Source: Sphaerisporangium rhizosphaerae (lineage in GTDB: Bacteria > Actinomycetota > Actinomycetes > Streptosporangiales > Streptosporangiaceae). Taken from it: a stretch of DNA of 64,000 nt. The stretch covers positions 1-64,000 of the forward strand of contig NZ_JBHTCG010000032.1 in NCBI RefSeq assembly GCF_042665155.1, in the 5' to 3' direction. The notes beneath the pieces were generated by a model, which made no database searches, was not told the origin of the DNA, and saw only the letters and a list, made by a program, of their open reading frames with translations. Positions 40,473-49,416 of the stretch are shown piece after piece (within the stretch, counting starts at the first letter, position 1; every line of letters begins with the position of its first letter). The translations under genes and the position numbers were made by a program.

Positions 40473-41606
40473 TCAGCTGATGGTGGCCGACCACCGGCCG
40501 CGCTGGAGGTGGATCACCCCATCCGGAGCGATCCGGACGCCTGCTCCGTACAGCGGCAGGTTGCCATGCTGTAGCCAGTAGTCGCGGGCCTCGTCGAGCA
40601 GGTCCCACAGACGGCGCGGCCCGCCCTGATGCACGGCCGGGGATTGTGGGCCGATCTGCTCGGCCCGCGCCCATGACCCGTCTTCGTGGACCATGTGCGC
40701 GATCCTGGTGTCGCCGCTCTCGCGATAATCGAGCTCGACGCCGGGGGCCATGACCTCCAGCATGGAACGCAGCTCCCAAGCGTTCTCCTCGATGTCGATG
40801 ACGGGGAACCGGCCGATCGAGACTTCCTCGCCGTCCACGGTGCGCGCCGTCTCCATCAGGCCGGCCAGGCCCGGCGGGTAGTCGGCGCCGGTCCTGGTCT
40901 TCATGAACATTGCCCAGTCCCGCTCCACCTGACCGACCGCGCCGCCATCGTCGGTCTTGACGGCGGACACGATGAGCGAGGTGTTGGAGATCGTCGTCAC
41001 CAGACGGCCGCCGGAGTTCAGCGCGGTCAACCAGGACGCGGGGACGGGTCGTACCGACACCATCGCCACGATCCTGTCGAACGTCCACGGGATGTCCCCG
41101 GTGGCGTTCATCGGCGCGATGCGGGGGTTGTAGTCGAGTTCCGCCAGTCGGCACGATGCGAGAGCCGTCACGTAGTCGTCCACGTCGATGCTGGTCACCT
41201 GCTCATCACCGAACAGATGGCACAGCAGGGCGGTGCCGTACCCCGAGCCGGTACCGACGTCGAGGATGGTGTGCTTGTCCCCGATGCGGGCGTGCCGGTA
41301 CATCTGCAGAACCAGGCTCGGCAGCGTGGAGGAGGAGGTAGGCCTCCCGGTCGGTTCGTCATGGACCCTGGCCTGGTCGGCGTGGAGGGTACCCACCTTG
41401 GTCACGAGCGTGCGGTTACGGTAGGCCGCATCCAGCCACCCCTCCTCGTCGGCCGGGCCGTAGCGCAGTTCCCAGCGACCGCCTGCCCGCTGCCACCAGG
41501 CGGGGACGAACTGGTGGCGGGGAGTGTGGGCGACGGCGTCGCGCCACCGTGACCCCGGGTGCGTGACACGGTCGGCGAGCTTCTGCGCGCGAGACGGCCA
41601 GTCCAT
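40473..41606 (-). CDS. Protein-L-isoaspartate O-methyltransferase-like protein (RiPP type)
   Basis: A 377-residue SAM-dependent methyltransferase. The PIMT-like core has RPTSSSTLPSLVLQMYRHA and the SAM motif DVGTGSGYGTALL (about 155-167), followed by QVTSIDVDDYV. The start (AHTPRHQFVPAWW) and the C-terminal extension of about 130 residues (VIHLQRGRWSATIS at the end) match the long PIMT-like enzymes paired with ATP-grasp or lanthipeptide maturation in actinobacteria, where they make aspartimide or methyl-aspartate. No ATP-grasp or lanthionine synthetase is nearby; a radical SAM gene is directly upstream instead. Confidence 0.8.
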   Translation of the reverse strand: MDWPSRAQKLADRVTHPGSRWRDAVAHTPRHQFVPAWWQRAGGRWELRYGPADEEGWLDAAYRNRTLVTKVGTLHADQARVHDEPTGRPTSSSTLPSLVLQMYRHARIGDKHTILDVGTGSGYGTALLCHLFGDEQVTSIDVDDYVTALASCRLAELDYNPRIAPMNATGDIPWTFDRIVAMVSVRPVPASWLTALNSGGRLVTTISNTSLIVSAVKTDDGGAVGQVERDWAMFMKTRTGADYPPGLAGLMETARTVDGEEVSIGRFPVIDIEENAWELRSMLEVMAPGVELDYRESGDTRIAHMVHEDGSWARAEQIGPQSPAVHQGGPRRLWDLLDEARDYWLQHGNLPLYGAGVRIAPDGVIHLQRGRWSATIS

Positions 41607-41639
41607 GTCAGCAGTGTCCCCCCTACGGGGCGCCGCACA

Positions 41640-42551
41640 TCATCGCGGTGTTCCGGCGAGCCGGAGCTTCCTGTCGCGTCGCACGGGCAAGATGAGGGCG
41701 TCGCCCTCGCAGAGGGTCTCGGCCGGCGCGCAGTCGTCCCCATCCGACTCCGGATTACAGGTCATCGCACCGCCGCGGGGCACCTGCGCGAGGAGATCCC
41801 GCCAGATGCGCCCGGCGAGGATCTCCACAATCGGTGTGGTCTTGACGTTCCCCGCCGGTTCCAGGAACCGCGACATGACGCACATCCACACGTCCCCGTT
41901 GGAGGCGACGGCGGCGCGGCCGTTGCCACACTGCCCGCACAGCTCCTTGACGCCGGTCTCGATGGTGGAGGCGCCGCGACCGACGCCGCGCATCCGGTCG
42001 ATCGAGCCCAGGCGGTTCACGCCCAGGGCCTTCATCTGCGCGTGCGCCTGCTCGACGCGCTGCCCGTCTTCGAGCTCGACGATGGCGACCTTGAGGGGAA
42101 TGCCGCGCCGAAGGGCCTCCTGGATGTTGGCGAGGGTCCGGGCGTGGGAGCCGCCGCGCCGCGTGACGCGGTCGTGCTCGGCCGGGTCATCGCTGTAGTA
42201 CGACGTGGCCAGCGTGACGTCGGGGTCGGTGAAGAGGCCCCACCGCCGGTCGGGCACGTGGTACAGGTTCGAGAACACCTGGACCTTCAGCCCCTGAGTG
42301 AGGGCGTGCCGCACCAGCCGCTCGAAGTCAGGGTGCTTGGTCGGCTCGCCGCCGATGAACTGCACGGTCTCGATCCCGGCGGCCCGAGTTGAGGCGAGCA
42401 GGTCCTCCCAGTCGCCGGTGGTCATGGTGCCGTGCCCGACGCCGGGCCCGGAATCGGCGTAGCAGTGGCCGCACCGGAGCTGGCAGCGGCCGGTGATCTC
42501 CAGCTCCAGGAAGTGAACCGGATCGAGCTGGACTGTGGCTCGTGGCGTCAT
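41640..42551 (-). CDS. Radical SAM/SPASM-type peptide-modifying enzyme
   Basis: A 303-residue protein. The [4Fe-4S] motif is C23-x3-C27-x2-C30 in GRCQLRCGHCYADSG. A later Cys set (ELCGQCGNG, WMCVMSRF, MTCNPES, ETLCEGD) fits a SPASM/Twitch domain for auxiliary clusters, as in enzymes that modify ribosomal peptides. The ATG at 42551 has GAAGGA seven bases upstream. The methyltransferase gene starts 33 bp downstream on the same strand, so the two are probably one transcript. No precursor peptide was recognised. Confidence 0.85.
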   Translation of the reverse strand: MTPRATVQLDPVHFLELEITGRCQLRCGHCYADSGPGVGHGTMTTGDWEDLLASTRAAGIETVQFIGGEPTKHPDFERLVRHALTQGLKVQVFSNLYHVPDRRWGLFTDPDVTLATSYYSDDPAEHDRVTRRGGSHARTLANIQEALRRGIPLKVAIVELEDGQRVEQAHAQMKALGVNRLGSIDRMRGVGRGASTIETGVKELCGQCGNGRAAVASNGDVWMCVMSRFLEPAGNVKTTPIVEILAGRIWRDLLAQVPRGGAMTCNPESDGDDCAPAETLCEGDALILPVRRDRKLRLAGTPR

Positions 42552-42606
42552 CGTCGGTCCTTCACTCGGGTGACCGGGCCGCATCTCAGCTCCTTGACCG
42601 TTAGCC

Positions 42607-42635
42607 GATTAGAGCCGATGCCATTGGCTCTAATC
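42607..42635 (-). promoter_or_regulatory. 10-bp inverted repeat upstream of the radical SAM gene
   Basis: GATTAGAGCC and GGCTCTAATC are perfect complements nine bases apart, 56 bp before the ATG. It may be an operator or a hairpin in the 5' leader. A very short frame starting with ATG (MLAIGQGRLWI) precedes it at about 42669-42634. The rest of the 233-base gap to hsdR holds no gene. Confidence 0.55.
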
Positions 42636-42784
42636 AGATCCAGAGACGACCCTGACCGATTGCCAGCATGACACGCGTCCTACGCTCTGCAATGGGGCGA
42701 CAGCATACCGTCACCTTTCTATTATTGGAGCCCACCCAGGTCGGAGCGTCACACTTCCGGCGGCGACCTCACCGATCGCACACC

Positions 42785-45700
42785 TCATGCCCCTGAGCGA
42801 AGTCGATCTGCCTCCTTGTCGATCGCGGCCTCGTAGAAGGCGTCGGCGAGGGCCACGATGACCCCCTTGATCGCGGGCCCGTCGGTGAAGAAGTAGTCGG
42901 CCATGGTGTTGTGCGCCTGCTGGTTGTCGGCGACGGCCTCGGTCACGGCGGACTGGAAGTCCTGCGACTCCATGAACTGCTTCTTCGAGTTCACCCGGGT
43001 CTGCTGAACGAGGTCTGGGTTGCCGAGCAGTCGCTGCACGAGCCCCTGCACGAACTCCCGGATCTGGGACTCGACGAACGACTCTGCACCGAAGAGGTCG
43101 TTCATCTTGTCGATGACGACCTGGAGCGCGACGTACTTCGGCTCCTTCCTGGCGCCGGTGCCTGCCGCGCCGATCCCCTTCAGCGCGCCGTCTCCGGTCA
43201 GCGAGATGTCGACGGCGATCTTCTTGGTGTGCTTGACACCGACCAGCACCACGTCCGAAAGGTCGACGTCGGCGCTCCATGAGGACTCGGCGATGACCTT
43301 CTCCAGCAGCCGGAGAAAGATCGAGAGCATCTCCATGTACGGGTCGGCGTAGTTGACGATCTGGCTCATGAAGTCATAGAGCCGCACGTAGGTGGAGATG
43401 TCCTTGCGAAAGAGATCGAGGGTGTTGAGCGTGACCTTGTCCTCGGCCTCGATCGCAGCCGCGTAGCGACGCCGGAAGTCGTGCTGGGCCGGGCTGATCG
43501 CCGCTGAGAGCGCGTTGTTGCCCTTGCGGGCGACCCACAGCTCGGCGACCTGGCGGACCTGCTCGTCGGTGTAGATCCCCGCCTGGGCGAGCTTGTTCGC
43601 GAGGTGGACGACGACGTACGGATCTGTCTCGGTCTCCAGGGTGGCATCGGTGAAGTACGGCTCGAAGGCGGCCCTGATGTCGTCGGGCTTGTTGGCGAAG
43701 TCGATGACGAACGTTTTGGTCTTCTGCTCCCCTCCGGCGGTGCGGTGGGTTCGGTTGAGCCGGGAGAGCGTCTGCACGGCGGTGACACCGGAGAGCTTCC
43801 TGTCGACGTACATGGCCGAGAGCAGCGGCTGGTCGAAGCCGGTCTGGAACTTGTTGGCGACCACCATGATCTTGTACGTGTCGCCCTTGAAGGCTGCGCC
43901 CAGGTCGGCGCCCGCTCCGGGGTTCATCTTGGCCTCGGTGAACTCGTCGTCCTTCGACGGCGCCGGCCCCCAGTCCTGGCTCCACTCGTCCTTCTCGGTC
44001 ATCGACACCGACCCGGAGAAGGCGACTAAAGCCCGGTAGTTGTACGACGCGTCCTCGGCGGCCCGCTTGGCTATGTAGGCGTCGATCGCCTTGCGGTACT
44101 TCACCGCGGCCTTGCGCGAGTCGGTGACTACCATCGCCTTCGCCCTGCCCTCCAGCAGGTGGGCGACGTTGGCGTGGAAATGCTCGACGATGATCTGCAC
44201 CTTCTGGCCGATGTTGGTCGGGTGGAGCTGCACCCACCGCATCAACCCCTTGCGTGCGACCGACTCCTCGACCTCGCCACCGGCGCCGCTCCCGGCCTTG
44301 CCGTCAATCTTCAACACGGTGTCGTAGGACTGGTAGCCCTTGAGCACGTCAAGGATGTAGCCCTCCTCGATCGCCTGCTTCATCGAGTACAGGTGGAACT
44401 CGCGCTTGCCGTCCGGCCCCTTGCGGCCGAACAGGTCCAGGGTCTTGTTCTTCGGCGTCGCGGTGAAGGCGAAATAGGAGATGTTCTCCGACTCGGCCCG
44501 TTCGGCCATCTCCGCGGCCAGGATCGTCTCGACGTCGATCGAGCCGCCGTCCTCGATCTCTTTGATCTCCTCGGCGGTCAGGACCTGCTTCAGCTTCGAG
44601 GAGATCTGCCCCGACTGCGAGGAGTGCGCCTCGTCCGCGATGACGGCGAACCGCTTGCCCTTCAGGCCGGAGTCGGCCCGGATCTCATCGAGGGCGTGCG
44701 GGAAGGTCTGAACCGTCACCGCGATGATCAACTCGCCGTTCTTCAGCGCCCGCGCCAGCAGGCCGGACTTCGACTTCGCACCGGCCTTGCGCACGTCCTC
44801 GGGGCTGATCGTCGCGACGATCTTCCCGCTGCCGTCGATCTGCCGGATCGCGTCCTGAAGCTGCCCGTCTAGCACCGTGCGGTCGACGATCACAATGACC
44901 GAGTCGAAGACCTTCTCATCGTTGACGTGCAGGCGGGCGAGACGGTGCGCCGTCCAGGCGATCGTGTTCGTCTTCCCCGACCCCGCCGAGTGCTCGATCA
45001 GGTAACGCCGGCCGACGCCCTCCTCTGCCACGGCGGCCACGATGTTCGTGACCGCCTCCCACTGGTGAAATCGTGGGAACAGCATGGTCGTACGGCGCAC
45101 TGAAGTGCCGGTCGCGACGTCCCACTCCTGCTTGGTCTCCACGATCATCAGCCGGCCGATGATGTTGAGCCAGGCGTGCTTCTCCCAGACCCGCTCCCAC
45201 AGGTACGCCGTCGCCGACTTCCCGTCCGCACCGGGCGGGTTCCCTGCGCCGTCCTCGAAGCCGGTGTCGAACGGCAGGAAGTGCGTCTTGTCGCCCTCAA
45301 GTCGGGTCGTCATCGCGGCGCGGTCGTTGGACACCGCGAAGTGAACCAACGCCCGGTGCCCGAACGACAGCAGCGGCTCGACTCGGCCATTGGTCAGCGG
45401 GTTGCGTCCGTTCCGGTACTGCTGGATCGCCTCGTTCAGCGACTGCGTGAAGTCGGTCTTCAGTTCCACCGTCGCGACCGGAAGCCCGTTGACGAAGAAC
45501 ACCAGGTCGATGCTGCGCTGGTCGGCGGTCGAGAAGTGCACCTGCCGCATCACCCGGACCTGCATCGCCGCGTACTCGGCGTTCGTCGTCGCGTTCAGCG
45601 TCGTCTCGGGCCGGAACTGCGCCATCTTCAATCGGCCACCGCCGATGTACTGCACTCCGGTACGCAGGATATTCAGCATCCCGCCACCGTGTTCCAGCGG

Positions 45701-45931
45701 CTTGTCCAGCGCCGTGGCCAGCACGTCGAGGAACTTCTCCTGCGACCCCGCCGCCTTCAACGCCTTCTCGTACGCCGGCTTCTGCGTCGCCTCCAGCCAC
45801 ACGAACAGATCCTCGGGAAACAACGCCCGCTCCCGGTCATAGCCGGTGTCGTTCTCCGAGTACAGCCACCCATGGTCCGCGAGGTGCTCACAGATCTCGC
45901 TCTCGAAGACGACCTCGTTGTGGTCGGCCAT
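42785..45931 (-). CDS. hsdR: Type I restriction enzyme, R subunit
   Basis: A 1048-residue protein with the HsdR layout: N-terminal nuclease region with VFFVNGLPVATVELKTD (about residue 140), helicase Walker A EHSAGSGKTNT (about 325), DEAH box IADEAHSSQ and motif III FAFTATPKN, then SRLNRTHR. The C-terminal helical domain contacts the other subunits. Nuclease and helicase motifs are intact. The HsdS stop overlaps a GTG at 45934 and an ATG at 45931; either may be the start. It translocates and cuts unmodified DNA together with HsdM and HsdS. Confidence 0.95.
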   Translation of the reverse strand: MADHNEVVFESEICEHLADHGWLYSENDTGYDRERALFPEDLFVWLEATQKPAYEKALKAAGSQEKFLDVLATALDKPLEHGGGMLNILRTGVQYIGGGRLKMAQFRPETTLNATTNAEYAAMQVRVMRQVHFSTADQRSIDLVFFVNGLPVATVELKTDFTQSLNEAIQQYRNGRNPLTNGRVEPLLSFGHRALVHFAVSNDRAAMTTRLEGDKTHFLPFDTGFEDGAGNPPGADGKSATAYLWERVWEKHAWLNIIGRLMIVETKQEWDVATGTSVRRTTMLFPRFHQWEAVTNIVAAVAEEGVGRRYLIEHSAGSGKTNTIAWTAHRLARLHVNDEKVFDSVIVIVDRTVLDGQLQDAIRQIDGSGKIVATISPEDVRKAGAKSKSGLLARALKNGELIIAVTVQTFPHALDEIRADSGLKGKRFAVIADEAHSSQSGQISSKLKQVLTAEEIKEIEDGGSIDVETILAAEMAERAESENISYFAFTATPKNKTLDLFGRKGPDGKREFHLYSMKQAIEEGYILDVLKGYQSYDTVLKIDGKAGSGAGGEVEESVARKGLMRWVQLHPTNIGQKVQIIVEHFHANVAHLLEGRAKAMVVTDSRKAAVKYRKAIDAYIAKRAAEDASYNYRALVAFSGSVSMTEKDEWSQDWGPAPSKDDEFTEAKMNPGAGADLGAAFKGDTYKIMVVANKFQTGFDQPLLSAMYVDRKLSGVTAVQTLSRLNRTHRTAGGEQKTKTFVIDFANKPDDIRAAFEPYFTDATLETETDPYVVVHLANKLAQAGIYTDEQVRQVAELWVARKGNNALSAAISPAQHDFRRRYAAAIEAEDKVTLNTLDLFRKDISTYVRLYDFMSQIVNYADPYMEMLSIFLRLLEKVIAESSWSADVDLSDVVLVGVKHTKKIAVDISLTGDGALKGIGAAGTGARKEPKYVALQVVIDKMNDLFGAESFVESQIREFVQGLVQRLLGNPDLVQQTRVNSKKQFMESQDFQSAVTEAVADNQQAHNTMADYFFTDGPAIKGVIVALADAFYEAAIDKEADRLRSGA

Positions 45932-47154
45932 CACGCCACCTCACGCACATCGATCTGGCCCGTGACAGCGGCCGTGACCAGCGCGGAGCGGCGCTCACGG
46001 GCAAGTTCGATGAAGCGCTCGGTCTCGGCGATGAGCTGATCAATTTTGGCGGTCTCACTGTCCAAGTGCGCGATGATCCGGCGCTGCTCATCCACAGGGG
46101 GCAGCGGCATTGGGAGGTTCACGATGTCGGACTGGCTGATATTGAGCATCGAGTGGCTCGCGCCGGTCGCCTCCAACTCGATCAGATCGCGCCATCTGCG
46201 GCTTCCGAGCGCTGTCGCTACGAACCGCGAATCGGCTCGGCGCTCGTCGAGCGAGAAGGCGTAGAGCTTGTCACAGAGCATGAGCCGTGGGAAGTCGCCC
46301 TCGACCACTGCCGCGCTGCCGACCAGTTCACGGGTGTTGGCTCGCGACACGATGAGGTCACCTCGAGTTACGACGATGTCCGGGCGCGGAATCTCGTCCT
46401 CCGGCAACTCCTTGTTCTCCATCGGACGGAAACGACCGCCGTTCGCTGCTCCAGCCTTGAGAACGGCCCAAGTCTCAACACCATCGGCTGACCACGAGTA
46501 GCACTGTGGGCTCCAGCCCTGCCGAACTGATCGAATGATGTGCTTCAGTCGAGGCCCGCTGGTGCCGACGATGGACACCGCCTCCTCAACCGCCGCCCGG
46601 CGACGTTCGCAGAGCATCTCGATCAGGCGCTGCTGCTCATCGATGAGCGTGTCGATGCGGGCGGTCTCGCGGTCGAGGTAATCGGCGATGGCGCGCTGCT
46701 CTGCTGCCGGGGGCAGCACCAGGGGGATGCGGGCGAAGGTACTCCAGTTACGAAAGTCAACGCTGCGCTCCCGGACGTTCGGCGCCTGGGTGGCGAGGAA
46801 GCCGGAGGTGCCGAGGTGGCGTAGCAGACAGGCAAGGTAACCGGGATCGTCGCCAGCGACGGGCTCACAGACGTGGTAGACGGGCGATGCGTTGCCGTAA
46901 CTGTCGGAGACGCCGACCGCGCCAGCGAAACCGTCGAGCGCGTGGAAGACGAGATCGCCGGGACGGATTTCCTGGTACCCGTTCTCGGTCTCCGAGAAGG
47001 TGTAGCCGTCCTCACGGCGGTTGGAGCGAAGGGTTACGATGCCGTCCCGATAGGCGGTGATGACACCGAACCCTGGCTGAGCCGGGCGGTCGAGCGGACG
47101 AAGCACCCGGCGCACCGTCGTCTGACGCCAGCCTGCTCGCGCAGCCGGGCTCAC
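45931..47154 (-). CDS. hsdS: Type I restriction specificity subunit
   Basis: A 407-residue HsdS with two target-recognition domains, each followed by a conserved coiled-coil: LPPAAEQRAIADYLDRETAR (about 150-170) and LPPVDEQRRIIAHLDSETAK (about 345-365). The two recognition halves are unlike each other, so the target should be an asymmetric bipartite site. The sequence does not say which. GTG start overlaps the HsdM stop (GTGA). Confidence 0.93.
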   Translation of the reverse strand: MSPAARAGWRQTTVRRVLRPLDRPAQPGFGVITAYRDGIVTLRSNRREDGYTFSETENGYQEIRPGDLVFHALDGFAGAVGVSDSYGNASPVYHVCEPVAGDDPGYLACLLRHLGTSGFLATQAPNVRERSVDFRNWSTFARIPLVLPPAAEQRAIADYLDRETARIDTLIDEQQRLIEMLCERRRAAVEEAVSIVGTSGPRLKHIIRSVRQGWSPQCYSWSADGVETWAVLKAGAANGGRFRPMENKELPEDEIPRPDIVVTRGDLIVSRANTRELVGSAAVVEGDFPRLMLCDKLYAFSLDERRADSRFVATALGSRRWRDLIELEATGASHSMLNISQSDIVNLPMPLPPVDEQRRIIAHLDSETAKIDQLIAETERFIELARERRSALVTAAVTGQIDVREVA

Positions 47155-48896
47155 CCTTCCACCTCGTGCAGGAGGTCGAGGATCTTGGCGACCTGCTTCT
47201 CCAGGTCGGCGTCGATCTCGACGAGAGGGCGGGGCGGGACGTACTTGTAGAAGTGGCGGGTGAAGGGAATCTCATAGCCGACCTTGACCTTGGCCCAGTC
47301 GATCCAAGCGTCTGGTACGTGCGGTTTCACCTCGGTGTCGAAGTACGCCTGGATGACCTCGACCCGCGCCGCCGCACCGGAGGTCGAGCCGCCGTAGGTG
47401 AAGGGCACGTTCTCGGTGTCGCGTTTCTTGGAGTCGGGCTTCGGGTTGCCCTTGCGGTCGAGGACGGGTTTGCCATCCTCGTCCAGCAGGGGGCGCTCGA
47501 CGGTGATGGTCCAGTAGCCGAACTCGTCGGTGCGTAGCACCTTCGAGAAGTCGGGGTCGGCATCGGTGAAGTCGGCGTACAGCCGTAGGACCTGGGCGCG
47601 GTCAATGTCGCTGATCTCGCGGCCCTTGGAGCCGAGATTCTTGCGCATCTTGGTCCAGAACGACGTGCCGTCGATGAGCTGGACCAGGCCCTCGCGGTCG
47701 GGGTGCTTGGTGTTGTCGAGAATCCAGATGTAGGTCGCGATGCCGGTGTTGAAGAACATGTTGGTCGGCAGCGCGACGATCGCATCGACCAGGTCGTTCT
47801 CCAGCAGCCACCTGCGGATGTTGGATGGACCGGACTCGGCGGCCCCGTTGAAGAGGGGCGAGCCGTTCATGACGATCCCGGCCCGGCCGCCGCCGTCCTC
47901 GGGGGCGCGCATCTTGTGCGCCAGGTGCAGCAGGAACAGCATCTGCCCGTCCGAGGTGGCCGGCAGGCCCGGCGCGAACCGGCCGTAAGGGCCCGCTTCC
48001 GCCTTCTCCTTGGTGACGGCCTTGGCGTACTGCTTCCAGTCGACGCCGTAGGGCGGGTTGGACATGCAGAAGTCGAACTTGCGGCTCTTGAAGGCGTCGT
48101 CGGTGAGCGTGTTGCCGAAGGCGATGTTGGACGCGTCATGGCCCTTGGCGAGCAGGTCGGACTTGCAGATCGCGTACGACTGCGGGTTGTACTCCTGCCC
48201 GTACAGGCTCAACCGGGCAGCCGGGTTCTGTGCGAGCAGGTGCTCCTCGGCCAGAGCGAGCATGCCGCCGGTGCCGGCGGTGGGGTCGTAGAGCGAGCGG
48301 ACGATGCCCGCCCCGGTCAGATCGGCGTCCTTCTCGGCGAAGAGCAGGTCGACCAGCAGCCGGATCGCGTCACGCGGCGTGTAGTGGTCGCCGGAGGTCT
48401 CGTTCGCGGCCTCGTTGAACTTGCGGATGATGTACTCGAACGCGTCCCCCATGTCGGCGTTGGACACGACATCGGGGTGCAGGTCGACGGCGCCGAAGGA
48501 CTTCACGATCTCGCGCAGGAGACCGGCCTTCTCCAAGGCGATGATCTCCTTCTTGAAGTCGAAGTACTCGAAGACATCGACATCGGCGGAGAAGCGGTCG
48601 ATGTAGTCGACGAGGTTGTCCTCCAGCCCGTCCGCGTCCTGAAGCAGGTTGTCGAAGCCGTACTTCGAGGTGTTGTAGAACGGCCGGCCGGTGGCCCTGT
48701 TGACCTCCATCCGGAGCCGGGCCGGGTTCTGGTACGCCGCGGCCAGGGTTCGGACCGTCTCACGGTCCGGCTCCAGGATGCAGTCGAGGCGCCGGAGGAT
48801 CGTGAACGGGAGGATCACGTTCCCGTACTGGTTGGGGCGGTAGGGCCCCCGAAGCCGGTCGGCGATCGACCAGATGAAACTACCCAGCGTACTCAC
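47151..48896 (-). CDS. hsdM: Type I restriction enzyme, methylase subunit
   Basis: A 581-residue N6-adenine methyltransferase. SAM motif I is DPTAGTGGML (about 205-214) and the catalytic motif IV is NPPYG. The HsdM N-terminal helical domain begins LGSFIWSIADRLRGPYRPNQ. The GTG at 48896 is chosen because GAGGAG stands about five bases upstream and the family start fits. Upstream GTG (48908) and ATG (48944) have no ribosome site. It is the first gene of the hsdM-hsdS-hsdR operon. Confidence 0.93.
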   Translation of the reverse strand: MSTLGSFIWSIADRLRGPYRPNQYGNVILPFTILRRLDCILEPDRETVRTLAAAYQNPARLRMEVNRATGRPFYNTSKYGFDNLLQDADGLEDNLVDYIDRFSADVDVFEYFDFKKEIIALEKAGLLREIVKSFGAVDLHPDVVSNADMGDAFEYIIRKFNEAANETSGDHYTPRDAIRLLVDLLFAEKDADLTGAGIVRSLYDPTAGTGGMLALAEEHLLAQNPAARLSLYGQEYNPQSYAICKSDLLAKGHDASNIAFGNTLTDDAFKSRKFDFCMSNPPYGVDWKQYAKAVTKEKAEAGPYGRFAPGLPATSDGQMLFLLHLAHKMRAPEDGGGRAGIVMNGSPLFNGAAESGPSNIRRWLLENDLVDAIVALPTNMFFNTGIATYIWILDNTKHPDREGLVQLIDGTSFWTKMRKNLGSKGREISDIDRAQVLRLYADFTDADPDFSKVLRTDEFGYWTITVERPLLDEDGKPVLDRKGNPKPDSKKRDTENVPFTYGGSTSGAAARVEVIQAYFDTEVKPHVPDAWIDWAKVKVGYEIPFTRHFYKYVPPRPLVEIDADLEKQVAKILDLLHEVEG

Positions 48897-49069
48897 AAGA
48901 CTCCTCACCGAATCGCGCACCGTCCATGGCCACCGCCGGCCCATTGGGGCAGTGGCATCCCCGCAAGGCAGCGCACATCCCCCGGTGCGGCGCCATGCGG
49001 ACCATCTTCGCGCACCTCGGCCCCCCGCGTACGCGTGAGCGGAGAGAGACCCGGTCTCCTACTGGGCCA

Positions 49070-49159
49070 GGTAAGGCCGATGTGGTCATCCGGCTCTGCC
49101 CGCAGAGTGCTCCGGAGGAGACTCGCTGTGCAAAGGCTTCGTTCAGCTTCTTCACGTGA
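49070..49159 (+). pseudogene. Fragment of an FtsX-like extracellular-domain protein
   Basis: The frame reads GKADVVIRLCPQSAPEETRC, closely matching GKADVAIRLCPRTAPGKNSP in the protein at 63253, and the DNA is also similar over about 60 bp. The similarity stops on both sides, so this is a decayed piece. It lies in the 520-base gap between hsdM and the SARP gene, which holds no intact gene. Confidence 0.65.
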
Positions 49160-49257
49160 TCCCCGTCAGGGATGCCGCCAGTGACGAGGTAGTCGTCTAC
49201 ATTCCGCATAACCCGCTGGTAGAGCGGAAAGGAAAGCCCGTCCAGCCAGGACTCCAC
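49130..49257 (-). pseudogene. Possible gene fragment of unknown family
   Basis: The minus strand reads ESWLDGLSFPLYQRVMRNVD followed by DYLVTGGIPDGDHVKKLNEA, which has the composition of a real protein, but then enters out-of-frame sequence. No family is recognised. It overlaps the FtsX-like fragment, so the gap appears to be a scar of old rearrangements. Confidence 0.35.
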
Positions 49258-49416
49258 CTCGCTCGAAGGTCACCACGTTCCAGGGCGGATCACACCTGAC
49301 ACTGATATCCCACACGGACGCGGTGACGTCGGTGATCGGGTCCGCGATCTGCTCCGTGCGCCAGGGCGTTGCAAAAACGGCATGCCCAGACGATCAGCAG
49401 CCGGACGCCACCATCC

